The position numbers and the translations under genes are program-made. The notes beneath the pieces are model-generated. The model was not told the origin of the DNA. It was given only the letters and a program-made list of their open reading frames with translations, and made no database searches. Shown here one piece after another: positions 40,171-49,177 of a stretch of DNA of 64,000 nucleotides; position 1 is the first letter of the stretch, and every line of letters starts with the position of its first letter. The stretch lies in the NCBI GenBank assembly GCA_943192975.1, contig CALPCJ010000013.1, positions 1 through 64,000 of the forward strand. The letters are read 5' to 3'. The stretch is from Senimuribacter intestinalis (GTDB lineage: Bacteria; Bacillota; Clostridia; Peptostreptococcales; Anaerovoracaceae).

Positions 40171-41432
40171 ATTTTCTTCGTTTTCAGCACGCCCAGCACT
40201 GTAAAAATCCCTGCCGGGATAATCCAGCCGAAGCCCAGTCCGGACAGCGGCAGCAGATTTGCAAAGATATCAATGTCGAAGATATTTCCAATCTGCAAAA
40301 GCACCGATGCTGCAAAGGCGCCAAATGCTGCAAAGCGGTAGGTCGTTTCTGACCGAATCCACCTTCCCAAAAATCCAAATACCACCAGCACAATCAACAC
40401 CGGATAAATCAAATCCAGTACCGGCGCTGCCATAGAAATAATCGTTGAAGTTCCAAAATTGGAAATGACCCAAGAAACCAGCGTAAATACAGCTACCAGC
40501 ACTTCATACTTTACACCTGTTTTTTCTGCAAAGAAGGAAGCAATAGAAGTCAAAAGTCCGACTGCCGTCGTCAGACAGGCAAAAGCGACAATTACCCCCA
40601 GAAGAAGCATGCCTGGTTTTCCCAGAAGCTGTTCTGTCAGCAAAATCAGAAGTTGTGCCTGACTCAGTTGTTCCTTTACAGAAACCGACATAGTTGCGCC
40701 TATATAGGCAAGCCCACCATACACCACGACTAGCAATACCGTTGCAATAAGACCACCCCTTAGAATCAGCGCAGAGTGTTCCTTCTGCTGGCTATATCCT
40801 TTCTGACGAATGGTCATCAAAATCGCTACAGAGAAAATATATGCAGCCATCATATCCATAGTCTGATAGCCGGACAGCAGTCCGTTTCTCACAACACTCC
40901 CCGTCTGGGCAGAAGGTCCGATTTCCCCAAGAGGTGTTACAATTCCTTTTCCAATCATTACTAAAAGTGCAACAAACATCACAGGCGCCATAAATTTCCC
41001 TACAAGATCTACAACCTTGCTCTGTTTTGCGCTGAGAAGAAATGCGACTGCAAAGAAAATCCCAGTAAATAACCAGGAGTTTATTGCTCCCAGGTTCGGT
41101 ACTACACCGACCTCATAGGTAATTGCCGCCGTCCTAGGAACCGCTACAAAAGGTCCAATGCACAGACAGTTAAGCGCAAGAACCACAGTAGAAATTTTAT
41201 TTCCAAGCTTTCCCGTAAGCCCTTCTGCACCCTCTCCGCTTCCTGCAATAGCAATCATGGCAAACAAGCTCATACCGATATCAATAAAAATAAAGCATAA
41301 AAATCCAATCAGCCAGGATCCGCCGGACTCCCAGCCTAAAAATGGAGGAAAAATAAGATTCCCTGCTCCAAAGAACATTGCAAAGAGTGCAAAGCCAATG
41401 GTCAGGGAATCAGCTGTTTTAATTTTGTTCAT
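40167..41432 (-). CDS. brnQ: Branched-chain amino acid carrier BrnQ
   Basis: 421 residues with about 12 membrane helices, the LIV carrier family importing Leu, Ile and Val with Na+ or H+. Conserved beginnings TIGFALFAMFFGAGNLIFPP and the GILSG/GSVVRNGLLSGYQTMDMMA segment are clear. SD GAGGTG is 5 bases upstream, with its own SigA promoter. Fits an amino-acid-using anaerobe. Confidence 0.93.
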   Translation of the reverse strand: MNKIKTADSLTIGFALFAMFFGAGNLIFPPFLGWESGGSWLIGFLCFIFIDIGMSLFAMIAIAGSGEGAEGLTGKLGNKISTVVLALNCLCIGPFVAVPRTAAITYEVGVVPNLGAINSWLFTGIFFAVAFLLSAKQSKVVDLVGKFMAPVMFVALLVMIGKGIVTPLGEIGPSAQTGSVVRNGLLSGYQTMDMMAAYIFSVAILMTIRQKGYSQQKEHSALILRGGLIATVLLVVVYGGLAYIGATMSVSVKEQLSQAQLLILLTEQLLGKPGMLLLGVIVAFACLTTAVGLLTSIASFFAEKTGVKYEVLVAVFTLVSWVISNFGTSTIISMAAPVLDLIYPVLIVLVVFGFLGRWIRSETTYRFAAFGAFAASVLLQIGNIFDIDIFANLLPLSGLGFGWIIPAGIFTVLGVLKTKKI

Positions 41433-41464
41433 CTTTACACCTCACAACTAAAATTCATGAGGCT

Positions 41465-41494
41465 ATTTTATCATCTGAAATCTGCCGATGACAA
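41465..41494 (-). promoter_or_regulatory. SigA promoter of brnQ
   Basis: TTGTCA (41489-41494), 18-base spacer, TAAAAT (41465-41470). Three AGAAAC/GGAAAC-TTTTT tracts lie upstream at about 41517, 41547 and 41625, with no assigned role. Confidence 0.6.
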
Positions 41495-41605
41495 ACATAG
41501 GGTCGTTTCTTTAAAGGAAACTTTTTCCATCTATGTATCTTGTCAAGAAACTTTTTTCTCCATTCATAGAACTTTACAGAATTCACTGTGAAAACGAGAA
41601 AATTC

Positions 41606-41635
41606 ACGAAAAAGGTTCTTTTTAAGAAACCTTTT
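41606..41635 (-). terminator. Intrinsic terminator overlapping the stop of the ThrE small subunit gene
   Basis: On the minus strand AAAGGTTTCTT pairs with AAGAACCTTT and is followed by TTTTT. The stop codon (41622-41624) lies in the loop side of the stem. Confidence 0.75.
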
Positions 41636-42062
41636 TATGTCTGCGGAACATACTTCTCGGCAGAGAGAACACCGCAACCATGCCCAGCACCATAGCGCCG
41701 ATGATTTTCAGCACTGCAAAACCGCCAGACAGCCCCTGCACCGTATTTCCGATAAACAGATTATAGATCATGTTATAGATGCTAATCCCTGGAATAATGG
41801 GAAATATCCCAGGAATCATAATCACGTTGGCAGGCACCTTGCAAAATACGGCAAGGATTCTCGCCAATAGCGCAATGACTGACGCTGCAAGAAATGACGC
41901 CAGCGCAATGGACATAAAAGGAATACAAAGGGTATAAATAATCCAGCCCGCAAGTCCCACAAGGCCGCATACGCCGCACTGTCTGCCCGGCACTTTAAAC
42001 AGCACCGCAAAAGCCGCTGTTCCGATACAGGCAGCAATGCCCTGCAATACAAATTCTATCAT
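41622..42062 (-). CDS. Threonine/serine exporter small subunit (YjjB-like, ThrE C-terminal half)
   Basis: 146 residues, four to five membrane helices; corresponds to the C-terminal half of ThrE (DUF3815). GIFPIIPGISIYNMIYNLF is the family motif. In many bacteria the exporter is split, as here, and both parts are needed. Its start overlaps the stop of the large part (TGATG). Confidence 0.88.
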   Translation of the reverse strand: MIEFVLQGIAACIGTAAFAVLFKVPGRQCGVCGLVGLAGWIIYTLCIPFMSIALASFLAASVIALLARILAVFCKVPANVIMIPGIFPIIPGISIYNMIYNLFIGNTVQGLSGGFAVLKIIGAMVLGMVAVFSLPRSMFRRHKKVS

Positions 42063-42820
42063 CAGACACGACCTCCCAGCTGCAATGCTAAAAATACTCC
42101 TGTGGTAATGCAGGTAAACAGTAAAATTGCGTCTACCATTCTGACCCCGCCGGAGATATAGTTCTGATCCACTAAATCCCGCACGCCATTAACAAAAGCC
42201 ACACTGGGAAGCAGCGGTATAATCGCCCCGACAATGGCTTTATCAAGATTTTCCACCATGCCCATTCTCATCATCAGCACGCAGCCTCCCGCCGCTATAA
42301 AGCTAGCAGCAATGTGCAGAAGCACATTGGAAAGATGCAGGGGTTCCAGTGCCAGAAAAAAGCCCCAAACGAGAATCCCCATCAGACAAGCTACTATGCA
42401 GTCCAACGTTCCTCCTCCGAGAAAATAGCAAAACGCTGCCGCACCGATACCAGAGCAGAGAACGTGCAGCCACTTATTATATTTCCGCCCCTGTCTAATT
42501 ACCTCAAATTCTTCTATTGCGGCATCAATCTCTAAATCCATCTGCTCTATTTTTCGCGACAGATTATTCAGTTCGCAAAGTTTGTTTAGATCTACACTGG
42601 TGCTCATAATCGGCTCCAGGCTGGTCTCCCGCTCTTCTGTTCCCATTTCCAAATTGACAAACACACCGTTAGATATGATAAATACCTGCTGTTTTGTCGT
42701 TCCATAGTGCTTTGCAATTCTCTCCATGGTCTCTTCTACACGGGCAATCTCCGCACCGCATCGCAGAAGTTGTTCCCCGACCCCTGCAGTCAGATATAAC
42801 ACTTTCTGTAGATATCGCAT
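42062..42820 (-). CDS. Threonine/serine exporter large subunit (YjjP-like, ThrE N-terminal half)
   Basis: 252 residues. A hydrophilic first half with LTAGVGEQLLRCGAEIARVEETM and a membrane half (about five helices) with IIPLLPSVAFVNGVRDLVDQ, typical of DUF1212. With the downstream small protein it probably exports threonine, serine or succinate-like compounds. 15 bases downstream of pgeF, so likely one operon. Confidence 0.88.
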   Translation of the reverse strand: MRYLQKVLYLTAGVGEQLLRCGAEIARVEETMERIAKHYGTTKQQVFIISNGVFVNLEMGTEERETSLEPIMSTSVDLNKLCELNNLSRKIEQMDLEIDAAIEEFEVIRQGRKYNKWLHVLCSGIGAAAFCYFLGGGTLDCIVACLMGILVWGFFLALEPLHLSNVLLHIAASFIAAGGCVLMMRMGMVENLDKAIVGAIIPLLPSVAFVNGVRDLVDQNYISGGVRMVDAILLFTCITTGVFLALQLGGRV

Positions 42821-42835
42821 TCCTTCGTCCTCTTT

Positions 42836-43660
42836 CTATCGTAACATCATTGCTGCCGCCATAATGCCTCGTTTTCCCTGGTGCCCCCGGTGGGAAAAGA
42901 ATACGTCCTTATGGCATTTCGTACAGAGATTCATATCGCTGAAATGTTCTGGCAAAATTCCCTCTGCCAGCAAATCATACCTGATGATTTGCTTTAAGTC
43001 AAGATAATATTTTTCGCCTTTTTGGTAAGAAAAATTTCTAAAATTTTCGTCCTTATCAAAAAAACGCTGCGCGACATCCGTATCCACCTCAAAACAGTCT
43101 TGGCAAAGGGCAGGTCCAAGCCCTGTGATCAAATTTTCTGCAGAGCTGCCGTAGCAATCTTTCATCTTACGCACCATTTCCCTGCTGATACCGCCAAGTG
43201 TTCCTCTCCATCCCGAATGGACAAGACCGATAACTCTCTTTAGCGGATCATAAAAAAACACTGCATTGCAGTCTGCATGACCAGTTACTATAGCAATCCC
43301 CGGTACATCAGTCACAAGACCATCCACATCTTCGTAATCCTTGGGACACGTTACACCCTTTCCCGCATCCGATGCCTGCACCACTCGAATATTGGTGGTA
43401 TGGGTCTGATCTGAAACGACAAGACGCTCAGCGCCAGTTCCCAATGTCTTCGCTAAAATCTCATAATTCTGCCGTATATTTTCCTCACTGTCCAGAGTTC
43501 GCGCTCCAAAATTCCAGCTGGCGGTACAGCCACCGCTCACACCGCCGTGACGCGTTGTAAACAGATGCACAAGCTCCGGATATGCCGCAAAAGCATTTAG
43601 CGTCAGGTACTGCCGCTCTCCCAATTTGTGAAGCTTATAATTTTTCGTGGATTCTTTCAT
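42836..43660 (-). CDS. pgeF: Peptidoglycan editing factor PgeF (DUF152, multicopper-like)
   Basis: 274 residues. Zinc-dependent enzyme that removes wrongly added amino acids (L-Ser instead of L-Ala) from UDP-MurNAc; also described as purine nucleoside phosphorylase. Motifs: TRHGGVSGG, DQTHTTNI (His), TGHADCNAVFFYD (Cys and His) and LVHSGWRGTLGGI (His). Start at 43660 follows GGGGGGAAG; the frame reaches back to 43696 without SD. First gene of the pgeF-ThrE unit. Confidence 0.9.
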   Translation of the reverse strand: MKESTKNYKLHKLGERQYLTLNAFAAYPELVHLFTTRHGGVSGGCTASWNFGARTLDSEENIRQNYEILAKTLGTGAERLVVSDQTHTTNIRVVQASDAGKGVTCPKDYEDVDGLVTDVPGIAIVTGHADCNAVFFYDPLKRVIGLVHSGWRGTLGGISREMVRKMKDCYGSSAENLITGLGPALCQDCFEVDTDVAQRFFDKDENFRNFSYQKGEKYYLDLKQIIRYDLLAEGILPEHFSDMNLCTKCHKDVFFSHRGHQGKRGIMAAAMMLR

Positions 43661-43702
43661 TCTCTTCCCCCCAACATAAAATCTTCCATCACACATACGG
43701 AT

Positions 43703-43731
43703 AGTATACGAGATATTTACAAAAACTACAA
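43703..43731 (-). promoter_or_regulatory. SigA promoter of pgeF
   Basis: TTGTAG (43726-43731), 17-base spacer, TATACT (43703-43708), 43 bases ahead of the ATG. Confidence 0.65.
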
Positions 43732-43886
43732 GAGACAGCTTGCCTCCTTTTGTTGACAGTAAGGCTTATGTAAAAGCATTTTGGAAGTTACAGAACTTTA
43801 CCCTTTGTTGCCACAAAAAAAGGAAAATTCCTAAAGACAATACGTCGCAAGACGGATACAACACTCCTTCCGCCTATATTTTTCTC

Positions 43887-43920
43887 AAAAAGAAGGAGCA
43901 GCCCCATCACCGGACGCCCC
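43887..43920 (-). terminator. Probable terminator of the mtnA-scp operon
   Basis: On the minus strand GGGGC (43920-43916) pairs with GCTCC (43899-43895), followed by TTCTTTTT. The stem is short. The rest of the gap 43732-44007 shows no gene. Confidence 0.45.
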
Positions 43921-44007
43921 TATCAATCAAATTTTCCTTTTTTCAATTATATTTCAACGTTTTTCTGCAACGGCGATTTTCATTTCATAAATAACCCTAT
44001 TACAAAC

Positions 44008-44649
44008 TTACTCCACATCCACCCGTTCAGAAAGCCATGCGGCATTGACCTCGGCATACTTTCCGGCAGGCACTGAAAGGGACTTCAGATAATCCCGCTC
44101 CAGCTGCCCGTAGAGTTCCTCATCCAAATTAACCGTCAGTTGTTCGCCCATAGCGTTCGTATAATCCCAAATAATAAAGTAATCCTCCTCACCATCGAGA
44201 TAATACAAAAGATCCTCGCGGCGCACCTTAGGCCATTCGCCCTTTATATTCTCATAAACCAGCGCCTTGTAAAGCTCAATAATCCGGTCATCTCTACCGC
44301 CATCAAAGATGAGAATTTTTTCTAAAAGCTCACCACCATCTTTGACTACTCGAAAAACTGCCTCTGCGTCTATCGAAGACTCCGGCAGTTCCAGACTGTT
44401 GAGCTGCGCAAGCAAAGAGTTGTCGTGTTCCGGCGCCATGTAAATGGTCAGTTTCCGATCAGGATCCATATACATCATCGGATACTCCGCCAGCGTTTCA
44501 TCTCCGCACTTTGGACATTTTGCAAGGAAAAAGGACCCATTCATGACCTTCTCCTTATACGACGGCTCCACACACACATCTACAAATTCATGGATATCCA
44601 TCATAATCTCTTCCCCGCAGCCCGGGCATTTAAATTTCTCCCTCTCCAT
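44008..44649 (-). CDS. CpXC-domain protein
   Basis: About 213 residues. N-terminal CpXC zinc-ribbon-like domain: KCPGCGEEI and later AKCPKCGDET supply four cysteines. The rest (about residues 90-213) is acidic and without known motif. Start at 44649 (MEREKFKCPGC), since GAGGTGG is just upstream and the longer frame lies in scpB. It overlaps scpB by 20 bases. Function of the family is unknown; its place after scpAB suggests only co-expression. Confidence 0.78.
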   Translation of the reverse strand: MEREKFKCPGCGEEIMMDIHEFVDVCVEPSYKEKVMNGSFFLAKCPKCGDETLAEYPMMYMDPDRKLTIYMAPEHDNSLLAQLNSLELPESSIDAEAVFRVVKDGGELLEKILIFDGGRDDRIIELYKALVYENIKGEWPKVRREDLLYYLDGEEDYFIIWDYTNAMGEQLTVNLDEELYGQLERDYLKSLSVPAGKYAEVNAAWLSERVDVE

Positions 44650-45226
44650 AATCCACCTCTTCAATTGATATTTGTTCCATGTCCTTAGGCTCTTCCACAT
44701 TAATCACGCCTTCAATATCCTCAATCTCCGGCAATTCCTTCAGACTGGTAAATCCAAAATTCTTTAAAAACGTATCTGTTGTACCGTACAAAATGGGTCT
44801 TCCAATCCCTTCAGACCGCCCCTTTGCACAGATCAAGTCTTTCTTTACAAGACCATCGATCACCCGGTCACATTTGATGCCTCTGATCGCGTCGATTTCC
44901 CCCTTCGTTACCGGCTGTTTGTAAGCGATAATTGCCAGTACTTCCAGCGCTGACTGAGACAGCTTTTTCACCTTGACCGGCGTGCACAGTCTCTCAATAA
45001 ACTCGGCATTCTCAGGTCTTGTTACAAACTGAAAAGACTTTCCCACCTGCCTGACGACAATTCCCCTGCCTTCCTGCTCATACTCATCTTTCAGTTCCAG
45101 AAAATATTCCATCATATCCTCTTTACTGATATTAAAGAGATCTGCACAAGTCTTCACTTCCAGAGGCTCGCCCCAGATAAACATCATGGATTCCAGCGCA
45201 GATTTGATTGTCTTCTTACTGTTCAT
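44630..45226 (-). CDS. scpB: Segregation and condensation protein B (ScpB)
   Basis: 198 residues, two winged-helix domains (KSALESMMFIWGEPLEVKTC and LSQSALEVLAIIAYKQPVTK, then IRGIKCDRVIDGLVKKDLI). It binds ScpA and SMC to form condensin, which organises chromosomes. Overlaps the end of scpA by 11 bases. Confidence 0.94.
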   Translation of the reverse strand: MNSKKTIKSALESMMFIWGEPLEVKTCADLFNISKEDMMEYFLELKDEYEQEGRGIVVRQVGKSFQFVTRPENAEFIERLCTPVKVKKLSQSALEVLAIIAYKQPVTKGEIDAIRGIKCDRVIDGLVKKDLICAKGRSEGIGRPILYGTTDTFLKNFGFTSLKELPEIEDIEGVINVEEPKDMEQISIEEVDYGEGEI

Positions 45227-45992
45227 GTTCGATTGTCTCCTCCATGTTTTTTTCTCCCGGCAAAACCATAATATCTCCGTAAATATGCTTCTGCTCTGCG
45301 TCCAGATATTTGTCGCGCATCATCTGCAGCACAGAAGTAAAAGTAACCACCACATCATATCGATCTTTCTTGTCAGGAATCAGTTCCTTCAGATTCAGCT
45401 TGCCAATTCCCCTTGATAAGGCTGATTTAAATCGGTCTTTAATGTAGACCATTCTGCTTTCAATGGTGGCTTTTTCTCTCTCCACCCTGGTATAGTGGGC
45501 TCTGACATCTTCCTCCCGCTTTTTCTTTCGCAGAAACAGATCGAAAGCCGTCGCAAATTGCTTAATATCCAGCGCCAGATATTCATCCGGTTCTTCCAGA
45601 TAAGCAGAAATATCTTCCTGCGGTTTCTCGTAAACAAAAGACATATACGCTTCTCGTTCCGCCAGAATTTCCGCACCTCTTTTAAATCGCTTGTATTCCA
45701 GCAGACGTTCAACCAGTTCGCTTCTTGGATCGTCTTCAAGCACCGTCGTGCCGTCGATGGTTGTCCTCGGCAAAATCATCTTCGACTTAATATCAATTAA
45801 AGTCGCCGCCAGCACCATAAACTCTGTGCCGATGTTAAAGTCCATCTCCCGCATCGCTTTGATATATTCTAAGTACTGTCCGGTAATTTCCGAAACCTTT
45901 ATATCATAGATACTCATCTGGGCATTCTCAATGAGATATACGAGAAGGTCAAAAGGTCCCTCAAAAATAGGCAGCTTTACTTTGTAACTCAT
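45216..45992 (-). CDS. scpA: Segregation and condensation protein A (ScpA)
   Basis: 258 residues, the kleisin of bacterial condensin. N-terminal VKLPIFEGPFDLLVYLIENA and the C-terminal winged helix ending VTFTSVLQMMRDKYLDAEQ are typical. The start overlaps the upstream transporter stop (ATGA) with AAGGAG before it. Works with ScpB and SMC at the nucleoid. Confidence 0.95.
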   Translation of the reverse strand: MSYKVKLPIFEGPFDLLVYLIENAQMSIYDIKVSEITGQYLEYIKAMREMDFNIGTEFMVLAATLIDIKSKMILPRTTIDGTTVLEDDPRSELVERLLEYKRFKRGAEILAEREAYMSFVYEKPQEDISAYLEEPDEYLALDIKQFATAFDLFLRKKKREEDVRAHYTRVEREKATIESRMVYIKDRFKSALSRGIGKLNLKELIPDKKDRYDVVVTFTSVLQMMRDKYLDAEQKHIYGDIMVLPGEKNMEETIEHEQ

Positions 45993-46897
45993 AATCTCTC
46001 CTTTTCAGCGATGCCCGTATAATAATTATAGTACAAAAGTCCGATAATCACTATCACGCAGCCAATCAGCTCGTAGGAAGTCGGAATCTGTCCCAGAAAG
46101 ATAACGCCCATGATGATAGCAAACACGGATTCTCCCGACTCCCATGCAGAAACGTACAGAGAATCCACATAGCCAAAGCACAGGTTAAGCACTGCATGGG
46201 CGCCGATTTGGCAAACCAGCGTCATTGCGATAATATAGATATAGTCCATGCTGCTGTAGCCCAAAACTGGCGTTCCCGTTGCAATAACACCTGCAGAAAA
46301 GCAAATCCAGCAGGAAAAAAATACTAAAAATACATAAACCGCGCCTGGCACGCTTTTTCGCACTTCATTGCCAATAGCAAAGTAAATGCCCATAAATGCA
46401 CCGGCAAGGAACGCCAGCACATCGCCTTTAAAGTTACCTGCCGTAAGCTGCTGATAATCGAGTCCAGCAATCATGACACCGCCGAGAAGGGCTAGAACAA
46501 TGCCCATAATCGGTCTGCGTCCAACCTTCCGTTTGAAAATAAAAATCGTGATTGCAAGAACGACCAGCGGATGCAGCGCTGCCAGCACAACTGCACTAGC
46601 GACATTGGTCATTTTCACTGCATTAAACCAGGAAAAGAAATGTCCAAACAAAAATGCCCCTGCAACAAAGGTCCATATGTAGTCTTTCACAGAAATCTGT
46701 TTCAGCACATCCCGCTGCTTTAGAAGCACCGGAACCGCAAAGAACGGCACACCGATAGTCAGTCTCCAAAATCCAATAGCAAGCGAAGGCGCCTCAATCA
46801 CACTGCCAAAAATGCCTGAGGAGGACCCTGCCATTACAGCCAATACTACAATAATTTTAACATAGCGGGCAAGAACGCCCTTCTTTTCTTTTTCCAT
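45989..46897 (-). CDS. EamA-family (DMT) transporter 1
   Basis: 302 residues with ten predicted membrane helices in two EamA repeats (about residues 15-145 and 160-290). The first repeat has SIFGSVIEAPSLAIGFWRLT. Probably exports amino acids or related metabolites. Its start shares bases with the stop of the second EamA gene, so the pair are made together. Confidence 0.88.
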   Translation of the reverse strand: MEKEKKGVLARYVKIIVVLAVMAGSSSGIFGSVIEAPSLAIGFWRLTIGVPFFAVPVLLKQRDVLKQISVKDYIWTFVAGAFLFGHFFSWFNAVKMTNVASAVVLAALHPLVVLAITIFIFKRKVGRRPIMGIVLALLGGVMIAGLDYQQLTAGNFKGDVLAFLAGAFMGIYFAIGNEVRKSVPGAVYVFLVFFSCWICFSAGVIATGTPVLGYSSMDYIYIIAMTLVCQIGAHAVLNLCFGYVDSLYVSAWESGESVFAIIMGVIFLGQIPTSYELIGCVIVIIGLLYYNYYTGIAEKERL

Positions 46898-47811
46898 TAT
46901 TTCGCTTCACTCCTGTTTCCTGCCGCCTGACATATGCAAACGCCAGCAATGATGATAACCGTTGTTAATATCTTAACCGGCTGCAGTTCCTCTCCCAGCA
47001 TCAACGTTGCCAGGATGAAAGAAAATACCGGCACTAAATTGACGAAAATTGAGCATCGGGTCGGTCCGATGATTCTTAGCGCAATCTGCTGTATATAATA
47101 AGCGATGCCTGAGCAAAACACAGCCATGAATAATAGTGCGATCCAAGCAGACACCGGAACGCTTGGCAGAAATTCCCACGGCTTTTCCATGAGCGAAACA
47201 GGAATCAGCACGATGGAACATACCAAAAAACTGTAATAAGTCAATACCACCGGTGGAATGTGACTGCATCTGCTCTTGCTGTAAACCCCATATGCCGACC
47301 AGCATACCACAGCACCGATCATATATAGGTCGCCTCGATTCAGTTCCATCTCTGCAAAATGTGCAAAGTCACCGGCTGTAATCGTAAGCACCACCCCAAA
47401 TAGAGACAGTAAAATGCCGAGAAGCTGTTTGAGCGGCACCCTCTGATGTAAAAACACAAAAGCGATGAGCACCGTAATCACAGGGTCAATAGCTCTGATA
47501 ATCGAAGAATTGATTGCCGTCGTATAGTTGAGGGATTCAAAGAAAAACAAATGATAGCCTACCATACCCACAACCCCTGTAAAAAGAAAATGCGGAATGT
47601 CCTTCTTTGTAAATTTATATGCCGCCTGTGGCTCCTTCGCCTGGGTCGCCTTCATGATAAAATACATTAAAACCGAAGCAATTGCAAATCGCAGGAATGT
47701 CACCGAGCCGGACGGAATGTATGGACCCGTATATTTCCCAGCAATAAAAGCCCCCGACCACAAAAAAGCAGCCAGTACCATAAGTGCGTAAATCGTCGTA
47801 TTCTTCTTCAT
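46897..47811 (-). CDS. EamA-family (DMT) transporter 2
   Basis: 304 residues, ten helices; starts ALMVLAAFLWSGAFIAGKYTG, a common EamA opening, and has the second-repeat MIGAVVCWSAYGVYSK. Immediately follows mtnA (stop and start 1 base apart). The tandem EamA pair could be a heterodimer; a link to methylthioribose salvage or export is conceivable but unproven. Confidence 0.88.
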   Translation of the reverse strand: MKKNTTIYALMVLAAFLWSGAFIAGKYTGPYIPSGSVTFLRFAIASVLMYFIMKATQAKEPQAAYKFTKKDIPHFLFTGVVGMVGYHLFFFESLNYTTAINSSIIRAIDPVITVLIAFVFLHQRVPLKQLLGILLSLFGVVLTITAGDFAHFAEMELNRGDLYMIGAVVCWSAYGVYSKSRCSHIPPVVLTYYSFLVCSIVLIPVSLMEKPWEFLPSVPVSAWIALLFMAVFCSGIAYYIQQIALRIIGPTRCSIFVNLVPVFSFILATLMLGEELQPVKILTTVIIIAGVCICQAAGNRSEAK

Positions 47812-48864
47812 TTATTTCAATAACTTTTCCAGATTTTCCCTGTAGGGAGGTCTGACAATTCCTTTCTCCGTAATTACTGCTGTGATATATTTCGCCTCAG
47901 TCACATCAAAAGCCGGATTGTAAGTCTTAATCCCTGCAGGCGCCATAGGCTTCTCATACCACATCTTATAAATCTCTTCTCCGTCTCTTTCCTCAATCTC
48001 TATTGCTTCGCCGCTTGCCGTATTCAAATCGATGGTCGAAGTCGGCACATACATATAGAAAGGGATCCCATATTCCTTTGCCAAAATTGCTACGCCGCTG
48101 GTACCTATTTTGTTGGCGCCATCACCATTTGCCGCCATTCTGTCGCAGCCGGTCACAACAGCGTCAACCCAGCCCTTCTTCATCACAGTCGCCGCCATGT
48201 TGTCACAAATCAGAGTAACATCAATACCCGCCTTGGAAAGCTCCCAGCTAGTCAGTCTTGCCCCCTGCAAAAGCGGCCTGGTTTCATCAGCAAAGACATG
48301 AAAATCAAACCCTCGCTCTGCACCGAGATAAATTGGTGCCAGACAAGTTCCGTACTTGGCAGTCGCTATGGTTCCAGCATTACAATGGGTCAGAATTCCC
48401 ATACCTGGACGCAGCAGCGACAAACCATATTCTCCCATAGCATAGCAGGCAGCCTCATCCTCACTGCGAATGGATTCCGCCTCGATAAAGAGCCTCTGCT
48501 TTGCGGCTTCAACACTTTGCGGTTTCTCCGCCCCAAGCACGCCGCACATTCTATTCAGTGCCCATGCCAGATTGACCGCCGTCGGTCTTGCCGAAATCAG
48601 ATAGTCCTTTGCTTTTTTTAGCGCCTGCATAAACTCTGCAAGCCCCTTTTCTTCCGGAAAATCCCGCATTTCCACATAAAGACCGTATGCCGCTGCCACA
48701 CCAATTGCCGGCGCGCCTCGAACACGCAATTTGTAAATTGCTTCAAAGACGTCTTCTTTGCTCTGCATTTCTATGTAAATTTCTTCACCGGGCAAACAGG
48801 TCTGATCCAAAACAAGCATTTTTCCGTCCAGATACTTAACCGGTGCAATATCGAAAACTTTCAT
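47812..48864 (-). CDS. mtnA: S-methyl-5-thioribose-1-phosphate isomerase (MtnA)
   Basis: Methionine salvage enzyme converting methylthioribose-1-phosphate to the ribulose form. 350 residues, eIF2B-alpha-like fold; active-site Cys in ILTHCNAGTIAT and Asp in VTGCDRMAANGDGANKIGT. First gene of the operon mtnA-eamA-eamA-scpA-scpB-CpXC. No kinase (mtnK) is in the window. Its promoter spacer contains a 21-base palindrome. Confidence 0.93.
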   Translation of the reverse strand: MKVFDIAPVKYLDGKMLVLDQTCLPGEEIYIEMQSKEDVFEAIYKLRVRGAPAIGVAAAYGLYVEMRDFPEEKGLAEFMQALKKAKDYLISARPTAVNLAWALNRMCGVLGAEKPQSVEAAKQRLFIEAESIRSEDEAACYAMGEYGLSLLRPGMGILTHCNAGTIATAKYGTCLAPIYLGAERGFDFHVFADETRPLLQGARLTSWELSKAGIDVTLICDNMAATVMKKGWVDAVVTGCDRMAANGDGANKIGTSGVAILAKEYGIPFYMYVPTSTIDLNTASGEAIEIEERDGEEIYKMWYEKPMAPAGIKTYNPAFDVTEAKYITAVITEKGIVRPPYRENLEKLLK

Positions 48865-48886
48865 TTTTACACTCCTCTAAGCTTAT

Positions 48887-48916
48887 AGTATACCACACTG
48901 AGTGCGGTATTGACAA
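48887..48916 (-). promoter_or_regulatory. SigA promoter of mtnA operon with operator-like palindrome
   Basis: TTGTCA (48911-48916), 18-base spacer, TATACT (48887-48892). Arms ATACCACACT (48890-48899) and AGTGCGGTAT (48901-48910) are complementary except one position and fill the spacer, so a bound protein would prevent RNA polymerase binding. Confidence 0.65.
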
Positions 48917-49023
48917 GAATTCCCTTGCATGTTTTGCGATGCTGGCAGCATCGTCTCCTTCCACCTCTGCTAGTTATAAATTAACCAGAATTTTATTTTT
49001 CTAAATTTTTTAGCAAAAAACTC

Positions 49024-49051
49024 TTGTAAATTCTAAAATATCTGTTATACT
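49024..49051 (+). promoter_or_regulatory. SigA promoter of cold-shock gene
   Basis: TTGTAA (49024-49029), 16-base spacer, TATACT (49046-49051). Start near 49058, leaving a leader of about 120 bases that contains the hairpin at 49083. Confidence 0.65.
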
Positions 49052-49082
49052 AATATTAGTTCTAAGATGTATGATTGATTGT

Positions 49083-49133
49083 CACCACAATGCAAGGTCG
49101 ATTTTTCATTTTGACCTGTTTGTGGTGTTTTTT
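49083..49133 (+). terminator. Attenuator-like hairpin in the cold-shock gene leader
   Basis: Outer arms CACCACAA (49083-49090) and TTGTGGTG (49120-49127), inner arms AAGGTCGA and TTGACCT, then TTTTTT. It has all parts of an intrinsic terminator but stands between the likely promoter and the coding region, so it may stop transcription conditionally, for instance by temperature. Confidence 0.7.
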
Positions 49134-49177
49134 ATTTGTATCATTTGGGCTAATATAATATAAAGGAGGTACCACTT

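Noticed and set aside
41433..41605. T-box or amino-acid riboswitch ahead of brnQ
   Set aside because: No T-box core sequence or specifier-loop structure was found, only short repeated GAAAC-TTTTT tracts.
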